Notes: generated by a model not told the origin, from the sequence alone. DNA of 64,000 nucleotides from Dichetophora obliterata (GCA_963920525.1 OY986436.1:81499630-81563629), one strand, 5' to 3'. Numbered from the stretch's first letter, positions 1 to 12,908 are shown. Translations and numbers: made by a program.

Positions 1-3000
1 ACTTTGCTTGTATTCAAATTTATTCTAAGATTTTTAACCCTGTAGTCTCCAAGCCTGCCATAATGTCTGAATTTATAACTTCAAATGTTGTTGTAAAATT
101 ACAGTGGTTGATGCAAGTCATGCTTTTATTAATCTAATCATATTGAGAAGGTAAAAAATAAATGCAAAATAACACAAGCCATCAAATAACGCGTCCAACA
201 ACCAAAATAATAACATACTTCGATCAAAAGATTCCGGTAGAAGAGACATAAAAAAATTATACGTGTAGAGGCGTTTTAAAAGCTAACATACGACTTAATT
301 TTTTAATGATGTTTTAAGTTTACTCTTAATATAGCAAATTTACTTACTTAAAGATCATGGAAACTGCTAAACACATGACTTTGACATATTTCTTTTGTTC
401 CCAGACCAGTAGAAAAATTATATTAGAAATTTTTTTATAGAATACTTCAACGCTCTAGCACCCTTTTAGGTCTTTTTAAAAATTTTCTTAATAAAAATTT
501 AAAGAGAGTATCTAAAATTAACAAAAAAGGGTTTCTTAAAATTTCACTGTAGCTCTCTTTAGACAAAACATACAAAACATTTGCCTACATCATATAATAT
601 GTTGACCGAAATCTGTAATTTGACAAAAGGTTGAAATTTGTAGAACAGTGTAATTCAATTATAATTACGATTACCGAGTACTTATATTATACGAGGGAAC
701 AAAAGAAAAAATACTCATGAAAAGAAAAATATTTTGCAATTCACAGTTTAACGATAGCTAATACAAACATGATTATAATAATCCATAACGATCGTGATAT
801 GCAATTCAGCAACAAAATGTTAAAGATAATAATTAAGTCAGCGGCAACTCACAATTAAATTTTATCGGAGATTTCTGATAATCAAATATTGATATGAATT
901 TCTGATAATGATCTGGATTTTAATGCAGATCATGACAAAATAGTAAACTTTGTTTGCAATTTCTCGTTATAAATAACTAAAGTATATACAAAACTAGCAT
1001 TGGTTAGTGGATTTATATGTATATCTTTAGATATATCTTTCGAAGTTATTAAATAAAAAGCAAAAATAGAATATGTTGATTTCATTGAAAGTGAAATTGA
1101 TATATAAGAATCACGCTTTGTTTTTAATATTATTACCCAAACAGCTGGATACATTCTTGTAAAACGCTGAGCTTGATTGTCAGCGATAAGCTGCGCGTTT
1201 CACTATCACCACGATCGAAAGCTTAATCGTTCTTACTAGGCACTAGTGCCACGCCATGTCTTGCCAATAGGTGGACAAACAATCTGGAAGGCAATAAATG
1301 TAATACCACGTTCTTAAGACTAATAATTGTATGTACTATTTATGTTGACAAGCTGTGTGATCGTCGTGTTATAACAATTTATTTCTTTTTTTTTATGCCT
1401 GGGCGGCATCTTTTGACAGTTAATACCTGATTAAACAATAAAAATCGTTTCTATTTCTTCTCTCTCTATTTTGAATCAATAAATTAAATTTATGAAATAC
1501 TTCGAGCCCGAACTCCAGTTCTTATCGGTGGCAATAAATCAGAAGGCTATCTAAACTTTAGACTCTGCTGATATCTGCTAATTGCTGTTGATATTCAACA
1601 TGTATTTGTTCAGACTATTTTTCTCTGAGTGTACAATTATGACTCGCCTGTCGTAAACACGGTGGGCCATATTTCCTATATGGCGACCAAACATAAAAAT
1701 TATATGCGGGCTCATAAACGACCGCTGGTGAAGTGATAAAATAAGTAAATACACTTACACACAAATACACATACAAGCACAATAAAAGGTTTTTGGTTGG
1801 GGAAAGGTGCTTGTTTTTGCCAGTGTTTGTGTCATTTGCAATTTTATTGCCGCCAGTTCATTATTTGCAGTAGAAGCTTCTTTATTTGTGTATTTCTTAA
1901 CTTTTTTGTGATTTTTCTTGGAATTGTGTAGTAAAAAACTGAAAAACAACAAAAGCAACAAAAATGTTTTATTAACAATTTTATCGAATTTTTCGTCTTT
2001 GAAGCCTAAGTTTTGGTAGACATTATTACAGTGGCATAAAATGTGAGTACAAAGTTTGAACTTCTTGAAATTTTTCAATAATTTGTGATAGCAAATTACG
2101 ATTATATCGTTTATTATTGAAGAAATACTTTAATTGGATGAATTTTTTTACTTCGAGTAAAGTTAATGAAATTATATAGGCGCTCAAGCGAATTGTAGCA
2201 TTTACTTCAAATCCGTTGCAAACTGGGTTAAATCATTTGTATCAATAAAACAAATTGGTTTGTGTTGCCATTTTCAAAGCTTATAAAAAGTGGATCAATA
2301 TTATCCTTAGCATACTGAACTATTGAAAGATGTGAGAAAATGTAAAACTATGCTTTTTAAAAGTCGTTGTAGTTGGTAAAAAACTTTGAAAACGAAATTG
2401 AGTTGTGATGGTTTAGTGACCGAATTTCATAAAAAATCTTCAAAAAGTGTTATAAATTGGTTTCAGAGAGATAACATTTTTTGAAATTATTATTTGGGTG
2501 GTATAATATATACATAGGTTAGCACAAGGGCGCAGGCAGGATGAAAATTAGGGGGGAATGACCTATTGAAATTTTTTACCATATCTTTCATTCATGAATT
2601 TTACGAGCCAATGAAAATTGCTTATGTATGTATATCAAAAAACGCTTAGTATTAGTATTTCTTTTTTAATTTTTAGATGGTGAGACTATCCAAGTTTACT
2701 CGACGTTTGTAAAAAAAAGTTTAAAGAAGGGAATAAATAGTTGTCTAAGAACATGTTCCCATTTTAAAAATTTCCCATGGGAACCAAAGTTACCACTGAC
2801 TCTCTTTTTTAGCACTCCATTGGCTAAAAAAAAAAAATTAACTTATTATCCAAAATTTGAATACGTTTTTATAAATTCTGATGTACTTTACGTATTCTGT
2901 CAAAATAATCAGGATTTTTTGTTACAAAATGAGTGAGAAATGAATTCTTTAGTTTTGGGACTTTTTCGTCAATTTTCTCCAACTAAGACAGAAAACCGCT

Positions 3001-3056
3001 GGTAGCACAGCCTTAAAATGAAAAAAAAAACTTTTTTATATTCATTTTTATATTTT
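1..3056. other. AT-rich non-coding DNA, no gene seen
   Basis: No open frame here resembles a protein; the longest ones are low-complexity phenylalanine, lysine and serine translations of T- and A-rich DNA. About 2527-2580 is a slightly richer patch containing a run of six G that resembles, in inverted orientation, the patch around 3640-3680. This may be the outer pair of ends of an old element that holds the MITE at 3065-3551. Nothing else can be supported. Confidence 0.5.
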
Positions 3057-3064
3057 GATATAAC

Positions 3065-3551
3065 TAGGGCTAAGAATCTCATTCAAATGCATATTTTTAC
3101 TGGATAACTAAAGTTATCTTTAAGAATTGCAAAATTTCCTTTACAATGCCATTCAATCGTCAGTGCATATTTTTGGATATTTTCCAATAAATGCATGGTT
3201 TTGAATATTGCACAAAAAATGCCTGTTTTTGCTTATTTTACAATAAATGTATGTGGTTTTTGCTTTTTTTGATTTGCAACCATTTAAATTTAGTGCGACA
3301 TCTTTTGAGAAAAGATTACCTTTAATTATTACTTTTATTTTCACTTTATATTTTTGTTGTTTTTTAATAAATTAATTTCATATGTATTTTAAAATGAATT
3401 GTTTATCTTGTTTTTTGTTAAATTACATGCAATATTTATTTTTTAACCGATAATAATATATGCATGAGAAAAATGCTTTTAATTGCATATTTTACCTGGA
3501 TTTAATCTAATTTAATTTCCGATTTTTTAGTGCATGAGACTTCTAGCCCTA
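3065..3551. mobile_element. hAT-type MITE
   Basis: The ends are inverted repeats: TAGGGCTAAGAATCTCAT on the left, and on the right the complement of TAGGGCTAGAAGTCTCAT. The 8-bp flanks GATATAAC (3057-3064) and GATATAAA (3552-3559) differ at one base and fit an 8-bp target duplication. An 8-bp duplication with short imperfect ends and no transposase in 487 bp fits a non-autonomous hAT element. The family assignment is inferred from duplication length and end style only. Confidence 0.7.
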
Positions 3552-4124
3552 GATATAAAAATCTCATTTCCAGTTGGGATCGCTAGGTTTGCAAAAAAAT
3601 AATTTTTTGTAATCACCCTAATATAACGTCTTTAAATGTTTTTAAAACCCCCTGAAATATATTCCTGGATCCACCGTTGAACGACCAAACCAAATATGCG
3701 AAGGTTTGGAAAGCGAGACGTAGTGCCTTTCGTGCAACTTCCACACTTAAATTGCGGAATCATTTTTAATAAAACAAAAAAATTACGAAAAATTTAATTT
3801 AAAAAACGTTTACGAAAAAGAAAAACTGCATTTGCGAAAGAGTGCAGACGATTTGGTCTTCGTAGTAAATGAATTTATAAGTAAATTTCTTAAAATAATA
3901 ACATTAAAATGTTTCTCTTAGATAATATCATAAAATAATACGTTTCTAATAAGTTTTAATTTTTTGTTCACGGTAGACTTTTCTTGAAAAATGCCCATAT
4001 GCATAGACTATGTATTTATTGTATGTTATGTTATATTAATTACCTCTTTAGAATTAATCCTTTTACTATTAATTTATTAAATCATTTAAATAAATTTAGT
4101 GATCTTCTTATTGAATAAATTTAG

Positions 4125-4955
4125 TGATCGTCATTATGGTTTCCGTAGGGCTTGCTCTACTGGTGATCTTATGGCGTTCTTAACTGAAGAATGGAATCAA
4201 TACGTTCACTTTTTCGGCGAGAGCAGGGTTGTTGCTCTTGATATTTCAAAAAGCATTTGACCGAGTGGCATAAAGCGCTCGTGTCAAAACTTGTTGCATA
4301 TGGTTTTGGTGGTAACTTTGCTCAATGAATCACGTGTTTCCTCAAGGACAGAACGATTCGGGTCGTACTTGACGGTATTTCGTCCGAGAAGCACGCCATC
4401 AACGCAGGAGTACCACAGGGTTTAGTCCTATGGCCCACCTTGTTTCTGGTTTTTATCAACGACCTTCTGTCGTTGACGCATAACCAAATACATTCGTTTT
4501 CGGACACAGCAGCATTTGTCATTCATATTCATTAAAAAAAACGCCCAAGCTCTTTGGAGATTGAGAGAAAAAGGCCAAATATGAATGACACACTCCTAAG
4601 TAATCTACAAAAAATCTCCGAGTGCAAGCAAGACCCAGTGCTGGCTGTTAACCCACAAGCAGATGGATTGCCCATTAGCTCCCCTCAATATGAATGGTGT
4701 GGATTTTGTGGAATCAGCCGCTCATGACGTTCTGGGCATATCGATTCAATGTGATCTTCGTTGAAATAATCATATTTTCCATGTGTCGAAAGAAGCGGCC
4801 AAGTGCCTAGGTTTATTAAAACGGTGCAAAAAGTATTTCACTTCAGCTGATTTTCGCATGATCTACACTTCATATATTAGACCGAAAATGCAGTACAATA
4901 AGCACATTTGGGCAGGGGTTTCAAGATCTTATTTGGAGCTTCTGGATCGAATTCA
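4125..4955 (+). pseudogene. CR1/Daphne-like LINE reverse transcriptase, 5' part (decayed)
   Basis: Conceptual translation with frameshifts gives recognisable reverse transcriptase blocks in order: a YGFRRACSTGDLMAFLTE block at about 4135, an ALDISKAFDRVWHKAL block at about 4225-4280 with a frame slip beside the first catalytic aspartate, a block like INAGVPQG near 4400, and an FLVFINDLLS block near 4450. Where FADD would be expected the reading is FSDT, so the catalytic motif is lost. A C-terminal piece (RCKKYF...YIRPKMQYNKHIWAG) lies at 4783-4965. The copy is 5'-truncated; the direct duplicate of AATAAATTTAGTGATC just before it may mark the junction. It is split by the RTE at 4956 and resumes at 6750. 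The same family recurs near 44.3-47.2 kb. The clade assignment is inferred. Confidence 0.8.
4944..4955. repeat. Target site duplication, left copy (GGATCGAATTCA)
   Basis: This 12-bp sequence recurs at 6750-6761 on the other side of the truncated RTE copy. Joining the flanks restores an LDRIQRRA-type reading of the host LINE, which confirms that the RTE inserted into it. Confidence 0.9.
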
Positions 4956-6749
4956 GGACAAGTGACAGGAATGAGTCCCGAAAATTTTTCGAAAAAATAA
5001 GACGCCTTGCCGATGGCTTTAAAATCGGGGCCTCTTCCTGCAAGGATGAAAACGGGATTCTAGTGACAGATGTCCAGAGTACACTGACGTTATGGAGAGA
5101 ACACTTCTCTAAGCTTCTAAATGCCGACTCTGACAACAATCCCGCCAATAGAGATGATATTCCGGAAACCCCAATTTCGGATGACAGCGTTGAGATTCCG
5201 CTGCCCGACTATGATGAAGTTCTGACAGCTATAGCTCGGCTTAAAAATAACAAAGCCGCGGGAGCTGATGGCTTACCTGCTGAGCTGTTTAAGAACGGAG
5301 GCGAAGCTCTACTTAAATGCATTCACGAGCTTCTATGCAGAATATGGTCGGAAGAATGCATTCCGAACGATTGGAATCTCAGGGTGCTCTGCCCAATCCA
5401 CAAGAAAGGCGATCCCACTATCTGTGCCAATTACCGTGGGATAAGCCTTCTTAATATCGCATATAAGGTCCTGTCGAGCGTTTTATGTGAAAGATTGAAG
5501 CCCATTGTAAACGAACTGATCGGGCCTTATCAGTGCGGCTTCGGACCTGAAAAGTCCACCATCGACTAGATTTTCACGCTACGATAAATCTTGGAGGAGA
5601 CTCATTAAAAACAAGTCGATACCCACCATCTTTTTTTCGACTACAAAGCTGCCTTCGACAGCCCAATAAGGAAGCACCTGTACTCCACAATGTCTGAATT
5701 TGGTATTCCTGCAAAACTAATACGACTTTGCAGGATGACACTGAGCAACACCAGCAGCGCAGTAAAAATCGGGAAGGACCTCTCCATACCATTTATTACC
5801 AAACGAGGTTTCAGACAAGGTGATTCCTTATCGTGCGACTTTTTCAACCTAATGATGGAAAACATCATCCGAGCTGCTGATCTGAGACGTAGTGACACAA
5901 TATTCTACAAGAGTGTTATGCTGCTTGCGTATGCTGATAACACCGACATCATTGGCCATAGTACGCGCGAAGTCAGTGCAGCATTTTCCAGATTAGAAAA
6001 AGAGTCAAGTCGAATGGATCTGGCAGTGAATGCAGATAAGACGAAATACTTGGTGTCAACTAACAAACAGTCCCAGCGTCTTGGAACTCACGTTACAGTT
6101 GACAATACCTCCTTCGAGGTTGTAAAGGACTTCGTTTATCTGGGATCCAGTATAAACTCAACCAACGACCTCAGCATTGAGATCAAACGAAGAATAACTC
6201 TTGCCAACAGGTGTTACTTTGGGCTCAGTAGGCAATTGAGAAGCAGAGCCCTCTCTCGACGAACGAAAATCACGCTCTATAAATCGCTCATCATGCACGT
6301 AATACTTTATGCATCACAAACGTGGACGCTGAGCAGTTCAGATGAAAAGACTTTAGGAGCATTCGAGAAAAAGATTCTTCGTAAGATCTATGGAACAATC
6401 TGCGTCAATGGCGAGTACCGAATACGGTGAAATGATGAACTGTACGAGCTGTACGCTGACATCGACATAGTCAAGCGCATTAAAATCGAGCGGCTTTGCT
6501 GGCTCCGTCATGTTCAGTGCATGAAAGACGATGCTCCAGTGAAGAAAACATTCGATTCGGTACCCAGCGGCGGTCAACGCATAAGAGGACGACCGCATCT
6601 TCGTTGGAAAGACCAAGTAGAGGACAACCTGACGAAGCTTGGAATTTCCAACTGGCGCCAGCAAGCGATAGACAGAAATGGCTGGCGCAAATTCTTAGAT
6701 GAGGCCAAGACCTACATACGGTTGTAGCGCCAACTAAGTAAGTAAGTAA
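4956..6749 (+). mobile_element. 5'-truncated RTE-clade retrotransposon, copy 1
   Basis: From about 4972 to the end this copy runs parallel to the full-length element at 14861-18112, from its position 16328 onward, with only scattered substitutions. It keeps the region before the reverse transcriptase, the reverse transcriptase and the C-terminal domain, and ends in a TAAG tetranucleotide tail (6735-6750). The first roughly 16 bases (GGACAA...) do not match the full-length copy and may be filler made at 5' truncation. It is inactive: the catalytic YADD reads YADN near 5930-5945, a TAG interrupts at 5567-5569, and a TGA interrupts near 6428. It lies within the CR1-like LINE, so it is the younger insertion. 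Confidence 0.93.
5063..6727 (+). pseudogene. RTE reverse transcriptase ORF remnant, copy 1
   Basis: Open pieces at 5063-5569, 5690-6430 and about 6521-6727 together match residues about 445-997 of the intact RTE protein at 15098. The first carries the KNNKAAGADGLPAEL and CPIHKKGDP blocks and stops at a TAG after STID. The second carries RGFRQGDSLS and the altered YADN box. The third carries RGRPHLRWKDQ and ends in DEAKTYIRL followed by TAG. That TAG at 6725-6727 is useful because it shows where the family's ORF normally ends; the other copy has lost it. Confidence 0.92.
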
Positions 6750-6900
6750 GGATCGAATTCAACGTCGTGCGTTTCCCGGCAGTTTTGCGCTGTGCAAATT
6801 TTAAACAAATCTTCACTGACACTACTCCATCTATCCACCCTCCAACTAACTATAACCTATCTTCCGAATCAACACAATGCTGATGTTCTTGATTTTTTTT
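6750..6900 (+). pseudogene. CR1/Daphne-like LINE, 3' part after the RTE insertion
   Basis: Begins with the right-hand target duplication (6750-6761) and continues the host LINE reading (DRIQRRA...), then loses frame quickly. The element's 3' end cannot be placed exactly; similarity that can be seen by eye fades by about 6900. Confidence 0.65.
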
Positions 6901-9464
6901 TCATAGAAGGGAGGAAATGAACACCTTAAGTTTTATGACAGTTATTTAGAGATTCTAAAAGTGTAGGAAAATATTTTTTTGTTGTATAAATGTGTAATGT
7001 GAAGTGTCAATACACCGACAAACGTCACGTTGAAAAAAAATGTACACGAACGGTCTCAATCCCACAGCACGTTCATGTCATCTGATATACAAAAACAAAA
7101 AATTATATAAATTATTTTATATTTATTGGATCTTGAACCTATAATATCAATAAATAGTTAAAAATAACAAAAATGCCGGACATTTGAATTTTGAGTACCG
7201 TTTTTTTCACATTCACTAAAAAAAACCGGCCAATCTTATCTTTATTTAGATTTGGGATCCGTTAAATTTTATGTACTTTAAAATAAAAAAAAAATTCAAG
7301 TCAATCCATGGAGTAGCTCTTGAGATATCGTGAAGACCAGTTTATAAAACATGATTTTGTAGAAAACGCGTTTTAAGATTTGGTTAACGATTGCGTTTCG
7401 CGTGCGTTTGTGAAAATATGGACTCCTTTCGTATACGATAATTTTTTATGCAATTGCTATCAGCCAAACCGTGTTGGGAACATATTCTACATGTCATAAG
7501 CTATCGAAAAATAAAAGAAAAATAAAATGGAGTTTTTTGAAGTTTGTTTTTTTGGTAAAAGGGATATTTTAAATAGATATCCTCCAAAATCCGGGGTTTT
7601 TCTGCTAAAATTCTTAGAATTTGATAAGGAACCTATAGCCAAAGTTACAAGAACAGCAAAAGGCATGAGGTTAATGTTTTTTTTTTCATTTTCGTCTAGT
7701 TACCAAAATTTTCCTATTGATTTTCATCAACATTGGCTCGAGTTTTATGAACTATCTTCACAATGAATCTGTTAAACTAGACTTATTTCGTCGTTTTCAA
7801 TTTTTCAACAATGAAAAAAATTTGGTGAAAATAATTCACAGGTAAAATTGTTAATTCTAAGCATTTTATTTTTAAATATTATTTTTTTTTTGTAAAATTT
7901 ATCTTTTTCAATTTAAAACGATTATGCAACGATTTGTACATTAAGGGGTTAAACCACCACATTTTGAAAAGGCGCACACCACATTTCAAATAAGAAACTT
8001 AATTAAAAAATGAATGAAATAATTAAATTAATTTAAGTCTTCTTACATTATTTTTATGCTGTATTAACTCATTTTACTAACATTAAACATTAATACATTT
8101 TTAAAGTACTTATTTTTGAAGTCATGTTGGAATCTCCACAAAATTGTTCTTCTACTTTGAAGACTTTTCCTTAATTTCATTTAATTTTAATTATTGATTT
8201 CCTTCTATGATTTCGTATAACAAATTTAAATATTCTTACTACAATATTTTGTTTAAGCGCAAATTATTTAATTGATTATTGCCGACATACCCTTTGGGTG
8301 ACCTTGTATTGTGACAGACACTAAAAAATAATAATGGTACTCACTACATTTGTTCATCCCTGCTAACCTGCTAAACTTAACAAATTTGTTAAGTCCTGTC
8401 AAAAATTTGTTTGGAAAAAGACTTAGCAGCTTGTTAGCAAGTTAACAATTTAATAATTTCGAATTTCGGGCGAAAGTTTTTATTTTAATTTTTTTTCCCC
8501 ATAATGCTATAAGAAGGATAGTATGTAAAAATTTTGTATGAATAAATTTAATGTGCAAGCTAGTATAGAAAAAACTAATTTTTCCGCGACAAACAGTACA
8601 GCCAATGATATAATCAAACAAATACTATGCGATGAAAATTAAAAAGACTAAGCCGCAAAATAAAACTTTTTTAATGACGATTACTACTTAAACACTTAAA
8701 GCGTCCTTATCAAAATTTAATAAGTTTTTAAAATTTTCTTTAGTTTTTACTACTATAAGGTCTTGATAATAAACTTTTTGCAGTTTTGCAACAGCATACA
8801 ACATTAAAAAATTTTCCAGTATTGCTACTTTTGCAAAAATAAAAAGGGAATTGTGTGATAACAGCAATGATAATTTCAAAGATTCGAGAAATCGTGTATG
8901 TTTATAAAGCTATATGCTTGGAACACATCTGCATTAATAACTCAGTTCTGTCTTAAGTCGACTTAAGCGATTATTGCTTATAAAGACAGAGCACTTTATA
9001 ATATGCAGATACATCATCAAATAAATAAAAATATGACATGAAATTAATTATTCAAGGTCGTTTTGATTTGTTGATATGTTAATAAAAATAATAAAATGTG
9101 TAAAATTCCAAATGTGTTTAGATCCGTAAGCTTTTGACCAGTATTTGATGAAAGGAGATCTATATTTTTTGTTTAACTCTCAATAGAACTAAAAATGTTA
9201 ACAAAAAAGTAATCGAAATGCCGCCTAGACAAATTGTTTTCTATATATTTCAAAAAATTTAGCGGTGAACCAATAGAATCGGTTAGAAATTGAGGTTCCA
9301 AACACATATTAAAGTTGGACACAATGCAAAATATGATATCAAAGAAGAGCGCGTTTAAATTTTTATTGCTACTTGCACCCTAAAAAATGTAACAACACTA
9401 TTTATTTAAATGATTTTCGAAGAATAGATTTTTATCCATAACAATTTCTTGAATTTTTCCATGG
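6901..9464. other. AT-rich non-coding DNA
   Basis: No gene or clear transposon protein is visible. There is a perfect 16-bp palindrome, CTTAAGTCGACTTAAG, at 8952-8967. Short open frames at 7527-7766 and 8688-8879 have compositions expected of random AT-rich DNA. Confidence 0.5.
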
Positions 9465-10815
9465 ATTTTCATCATGGAAAACTTTTCTTATAGATTTCGG
9501 CCTGCTGAATACAAAAATTGCAATAACAATTTTTTGAATGGATAAGATTTCAAGATACATATATATTTTTTAAATTTTGATTGCTTTTTTTATATAGTTT
9601 CATATATTTTAATATATCTCGAGCCATCGAGATCAATATAAAGATAAAATGATTTTTAATTTGGCTTACCAGCTTTGCAAACATGTCCAATGCGCAATGC
9701 GAAAAACGAACTCTGTTACTCTTGGCACCCCCGCGCAGAGATTGTGGGACACTAGTGGGTATCCTCACAGTTCACTGCATGGAGACAGCCTACGCGAGGA
9801 AGCTGAGCATCACCACGAATGACAACTGATGGAAGTGCAAGGAACCAGGAACGGTGGAGACCTTCCTGTCACTAAAAGATATATCTAAAGCATCTCTAGA
9901 ATCCTTTACAGACTTCAACTAAACTCAAAGATTCCCTTTGCTCGTAACCGGCACCACTAAGGACCAGAATTGGCCTGTGTGAGCTTCCGTCAGGAGGCAT
10001 CCGGATAAACCTAACCTAACCTTACCAGCTTTGGTAATCAGTTCAGTAGTTTCGGCGTAATCGAAAGAAATATAAAAAAAATAATTTTTCCAGTAAAAAA
10101 TAATATGGGAAAAAAATTAAAAAAAGGTTTATTTTACATTGGAATCATAATGTATATTATATATACTTATATCCAATTTATCATTTTTGGTTAGTAGATG
10201 GCTTTTTAAGTTGATGATTAAGAAAATTCATAGAAAACTTAGTTACTTACTTACTTAAAAGTCGCTTATTTACCGGTTTTTCATTTTATTCAGATTAATT
10301 ATATAATTTAATCTAAAGTTAATTTTAAGTAAAATTTTAATATTATTTTATATATAATTGTCTATTAATTCGTTAGTATTCTATGAATTTTCTTCATTAG
10401 TTGCTTAGTTTTTTCTAAAAAAATCATCTATTTTCCTATAATGACAAACTATACATTTTTTTGTACTTTCGGCAGTTGGTCATTTTTTAATTTTTCCATA
10501 GTATTTTTGACTGAAATTTTTTTTTCTATATTTCTTTCGATTTCGTCGAAGCTACTGAGCCGATTGGCAAAGTTGGCAAGTTAAATTAGTAGTAAATCTA
10601 TTTATCTTTAAATTTATATTTTTTTTTAATCAAATCAGTAAGTTATAACGCGAGATATGTGTATTAGTATCCAAAAAATTAGTATCAAAATTTAAAAAAT
10701 ATTTATGTATCTCGAAATCTTATGCATAGAAAACAAATTTAATTGCGATTTTTGTATTTAGCAGGCCGAAATTTTTAAGAAAAAATTTGTGGATTTAGGA
10801 AATTTTTTCCCATTT
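9465..10815. repeat. Long fold-back (inverted) repeat element
   Basis: The left arm (about 9465-10110) and right arm (about 10495-10815) are reverse complements with moderate divergence. For example, a block reading TTCGGCCTGCTGAATACAAA near 9498 pairs with a block ending AGCAGGCCGAA near 10770, and CAGTAGTTTCGGCGTAATCG near 10045 pairs with the complement near 10545. The left arm is lengthened by the LINE insertion at 9678-10020. No transposase is visible, so the class is unknown. Confidence 0.7.
9678..10020 (+). mobile_element. 5'-truncated LINE 3' end (I/LOA/Jockey-like) with target duplication
   Basis: The segment is bounded by a perfect 13-bp direct repeat, CTTACCAGCTTTG, at 9665-9677 and 10021-10033. 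With frame slips it translates to the end of a LINE ORF2: a GILT.HCMETAYARKLSIT block, then WKCKEPGTVETFL, matching the spacing of the cysteine/histidine tail that follows RNase H in I/LOA-like elements. It ends in CTAACCTAACCT, a common 3' tail of such fly elements. It is only 343 bp and non-functional. It lies inside the left arm of the fold-back repeat and so is younger than it. Confidence 0.85.
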
Positions 10816-11794
10816 TGGCGCTATAAGTATATTGAGCTGTCACAAAAAAATTTTCGGATTACTATTTTGTTTGTTGGGTAACTGAAGCTTTAATGCCACC
10901 CTCAAATTATAGTAGTGCCGCCCATGGCTGTATACTCCCGACACGCCTCCAGTTACGCCCCTGAGTAGCCGAGGAATGACTGATAATACAAATTAAATAA
11001 AACCACATTAAAAAATTACTCAATATCCAAAACTCTAAAAATTTTCAATTATGACACACAAATCAGAATTCTGCTGCCACTCATTCCACTTGATGAAGAT
11101 TATTATTTCAAAAGCCGTGCATAAATTAAGTCAGCAGTTGCGATCCAAAGGCGACAGAACGGAAAACGTGACCTAGCGCCTTTTATGAGTCTTAAGGGGT
11201 TAGATATTAACATTGATTTATTTTTGTGCAATTTACTAAGATAGCAGATAAAAATGATAAAGCAATAAAAAAAGAATAAGTAAAAAATACCAACGACAGA
11301 ATCATAAATAATGATAAATATAAAAACCAACCGTTTAATTTGTTTTGTGCGCTACAGGCAGTGGCCAATACAGCAAGTTCGATAGTATTTTCTTCTCTTT
11401 CTCTTTTCAGCACTAAGAGACCACTCCAAAGTACATATTTTTATGAGGGAAAAACTCATGCATTAAGCATAACCAGTGGAGTAGCTGGGGTTTTTGGCAC
11501 CCGGTGCGAAAAATAAATTTAAAAAAAAAGTATAGCAGTGAGGGGACTGCCTACCGAAGCGAAAACATATATGTAAAATATTAGTATTCCCTGGAAGACT
11601 TTGTCCTGCCACGGACCGCCTTACTGCTATATAAGAATTTTCATGCTAATCGGAAAAAATTTCATATTTTCACTCCCTCAACCTTTGATTATTTCTTTCA
11701 AAATATTTTTTATTCAGATAGCATTTTTATTTTATAATTATACCAAACTATGTTATTACATTTAAATTGAATATTGTTGATATAAAAATAAAAT
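10816..11794. other. AT-rich DNA with a dispersed-repeat fragment
   Basis: Around 11590-11650 a block containing TTTGTCCTGCC and GACCGCCTTACTGCTATATA recurs near 35060-35100 and, more diverged, near 51270-51310, so it belongs to a dispersed repeat family in this window. No gene seen. Confidence 0.55.
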
Positions 11795-12181
11795 ACAGGG
11801 AGCACTATTGAATAAAAAATAATCCTCAAAAAGGATATTTAATTTTTTCTTCCAATGTATATGTAAAGCTGTAGCTAAAATAAAATAATTTTACTTTTTT
11901 TTATTAATGATATTTTATTTGATGGGTCTTGAAGTCTCTTTTAATGCCTGCATTTGAGATCTTGCTACAAGGAAAACAGAAAACATAGCAAGCAAAGTGT
12001 AGTTTATTTTCTGCCCCCGATTCGGTTCATCATTACCGTACATCCGGTTCATCATTAATGCACATTATTTTCATCTTTTATCATTTCGTTATATTTTAAA
12101 TTATGGGTTTTAATATAAAAACAAAGTAAAACATAAAAAAAAATATAAATTAAACTTATTGAAATAATTAATATACACTTA

Positions 12182-12441
12182 CAGCCCTATTCTGGCAAAT
12201 TATCAAATTGTTAACCAGTATTTTGAATATTTCTATGTGCTGTTTTCAAAATAAAATTTAAAGCTCAAAAATCAAAATTTGTTAATGAAATTATCAATAA
12301 CTGAAAAGTGGTTGACAACTTTTATCAAAATTTTTTATTTTTGAGCTTCAAATTTTGTTTTGAAATCAAAAAATTACAACAAACACATAGAAATATTCAA
12401 AATACTGGTTAACAATTTGTTAATTTGCCAGAATAGGGCTG
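12182..12441. mobile_element. PIF/Harbinger-like MITE
   Basis: A 260-bp unit whose ends are inverted repeats of about 60 bp, beginning CAGCCCTATTCTGGCAAATT and with its complement at the right end. It is flanked on both sides by TTA (12179-12181 and 12442-12444). A 3-bp TWA target duplication with a GC-richer terminus is the habit of PIF/Harbinger MITEs; the superfamily call rests on this alone. Confidence 0.8.
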
Positions 12442-12676
12442 TTAAAATACATAATAATTTACACATACATAAAATTTGTATTTACATACATTTCATTGAA
12501 TTTCATTTGCATTATTTTCACTGTTTGTATCATTAATCATTGCATTATATTTTTAAAAAAGATACTATAGGCTTATGGTAGCTGAAATAAGAAACAAAAA
12601 ATTTTGGACGATGCAGTGCCACTCATGATAAAATTATTACTATGTAGCCTTGACAACTACTTATTTTCTCACGAGC

Positions 12677-12908
12677 TGCGACCATCGAGTTTCAAACAAA
12701 AGAAAACAATATAAAGTGCATGTGTCACACACATTGGCAGCTTTCAGCGGAGTAAATAGCTGGCAATTGTTTTTTTTATTTTAAATTTGAGTGAGAAACC
12801 TTTGCAATTAAATGATCCATTCACAGCAGATGACTCTTCTGAATGCGGCCAATGTGTGTGACACACGTTCTCTATTTTGTTTTCTTTTGCTTGACATTCG
12901 ATGGTTGA
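12677..12908. mobile_element. Inverted-repeat MITE-like unit
   Basis: Arms of about 60 bp: the left (from 12677) contains ACCATCGAGTTTCAAACAAA and TGTGTCACACACATTGGC; the right (12847-12908) contains the complements in reverse order. The interior is about 110 bp. No target duplication could be settled. Confidence 0.7.

Noticed and set aside
1755..2078. 107-codon minus-strand open frame
   Set aside because: Composition (Lys, Phe, Asn, Leu runs) is what AT-rich DNA yields by chance; no motif.
11103..11413. Overlapping minus-strand frames rich in Phe and Ile
   Set aside because: Hydrophobic runs come from A/T-rich DNA; two overlapping frames in different phases and no start context.
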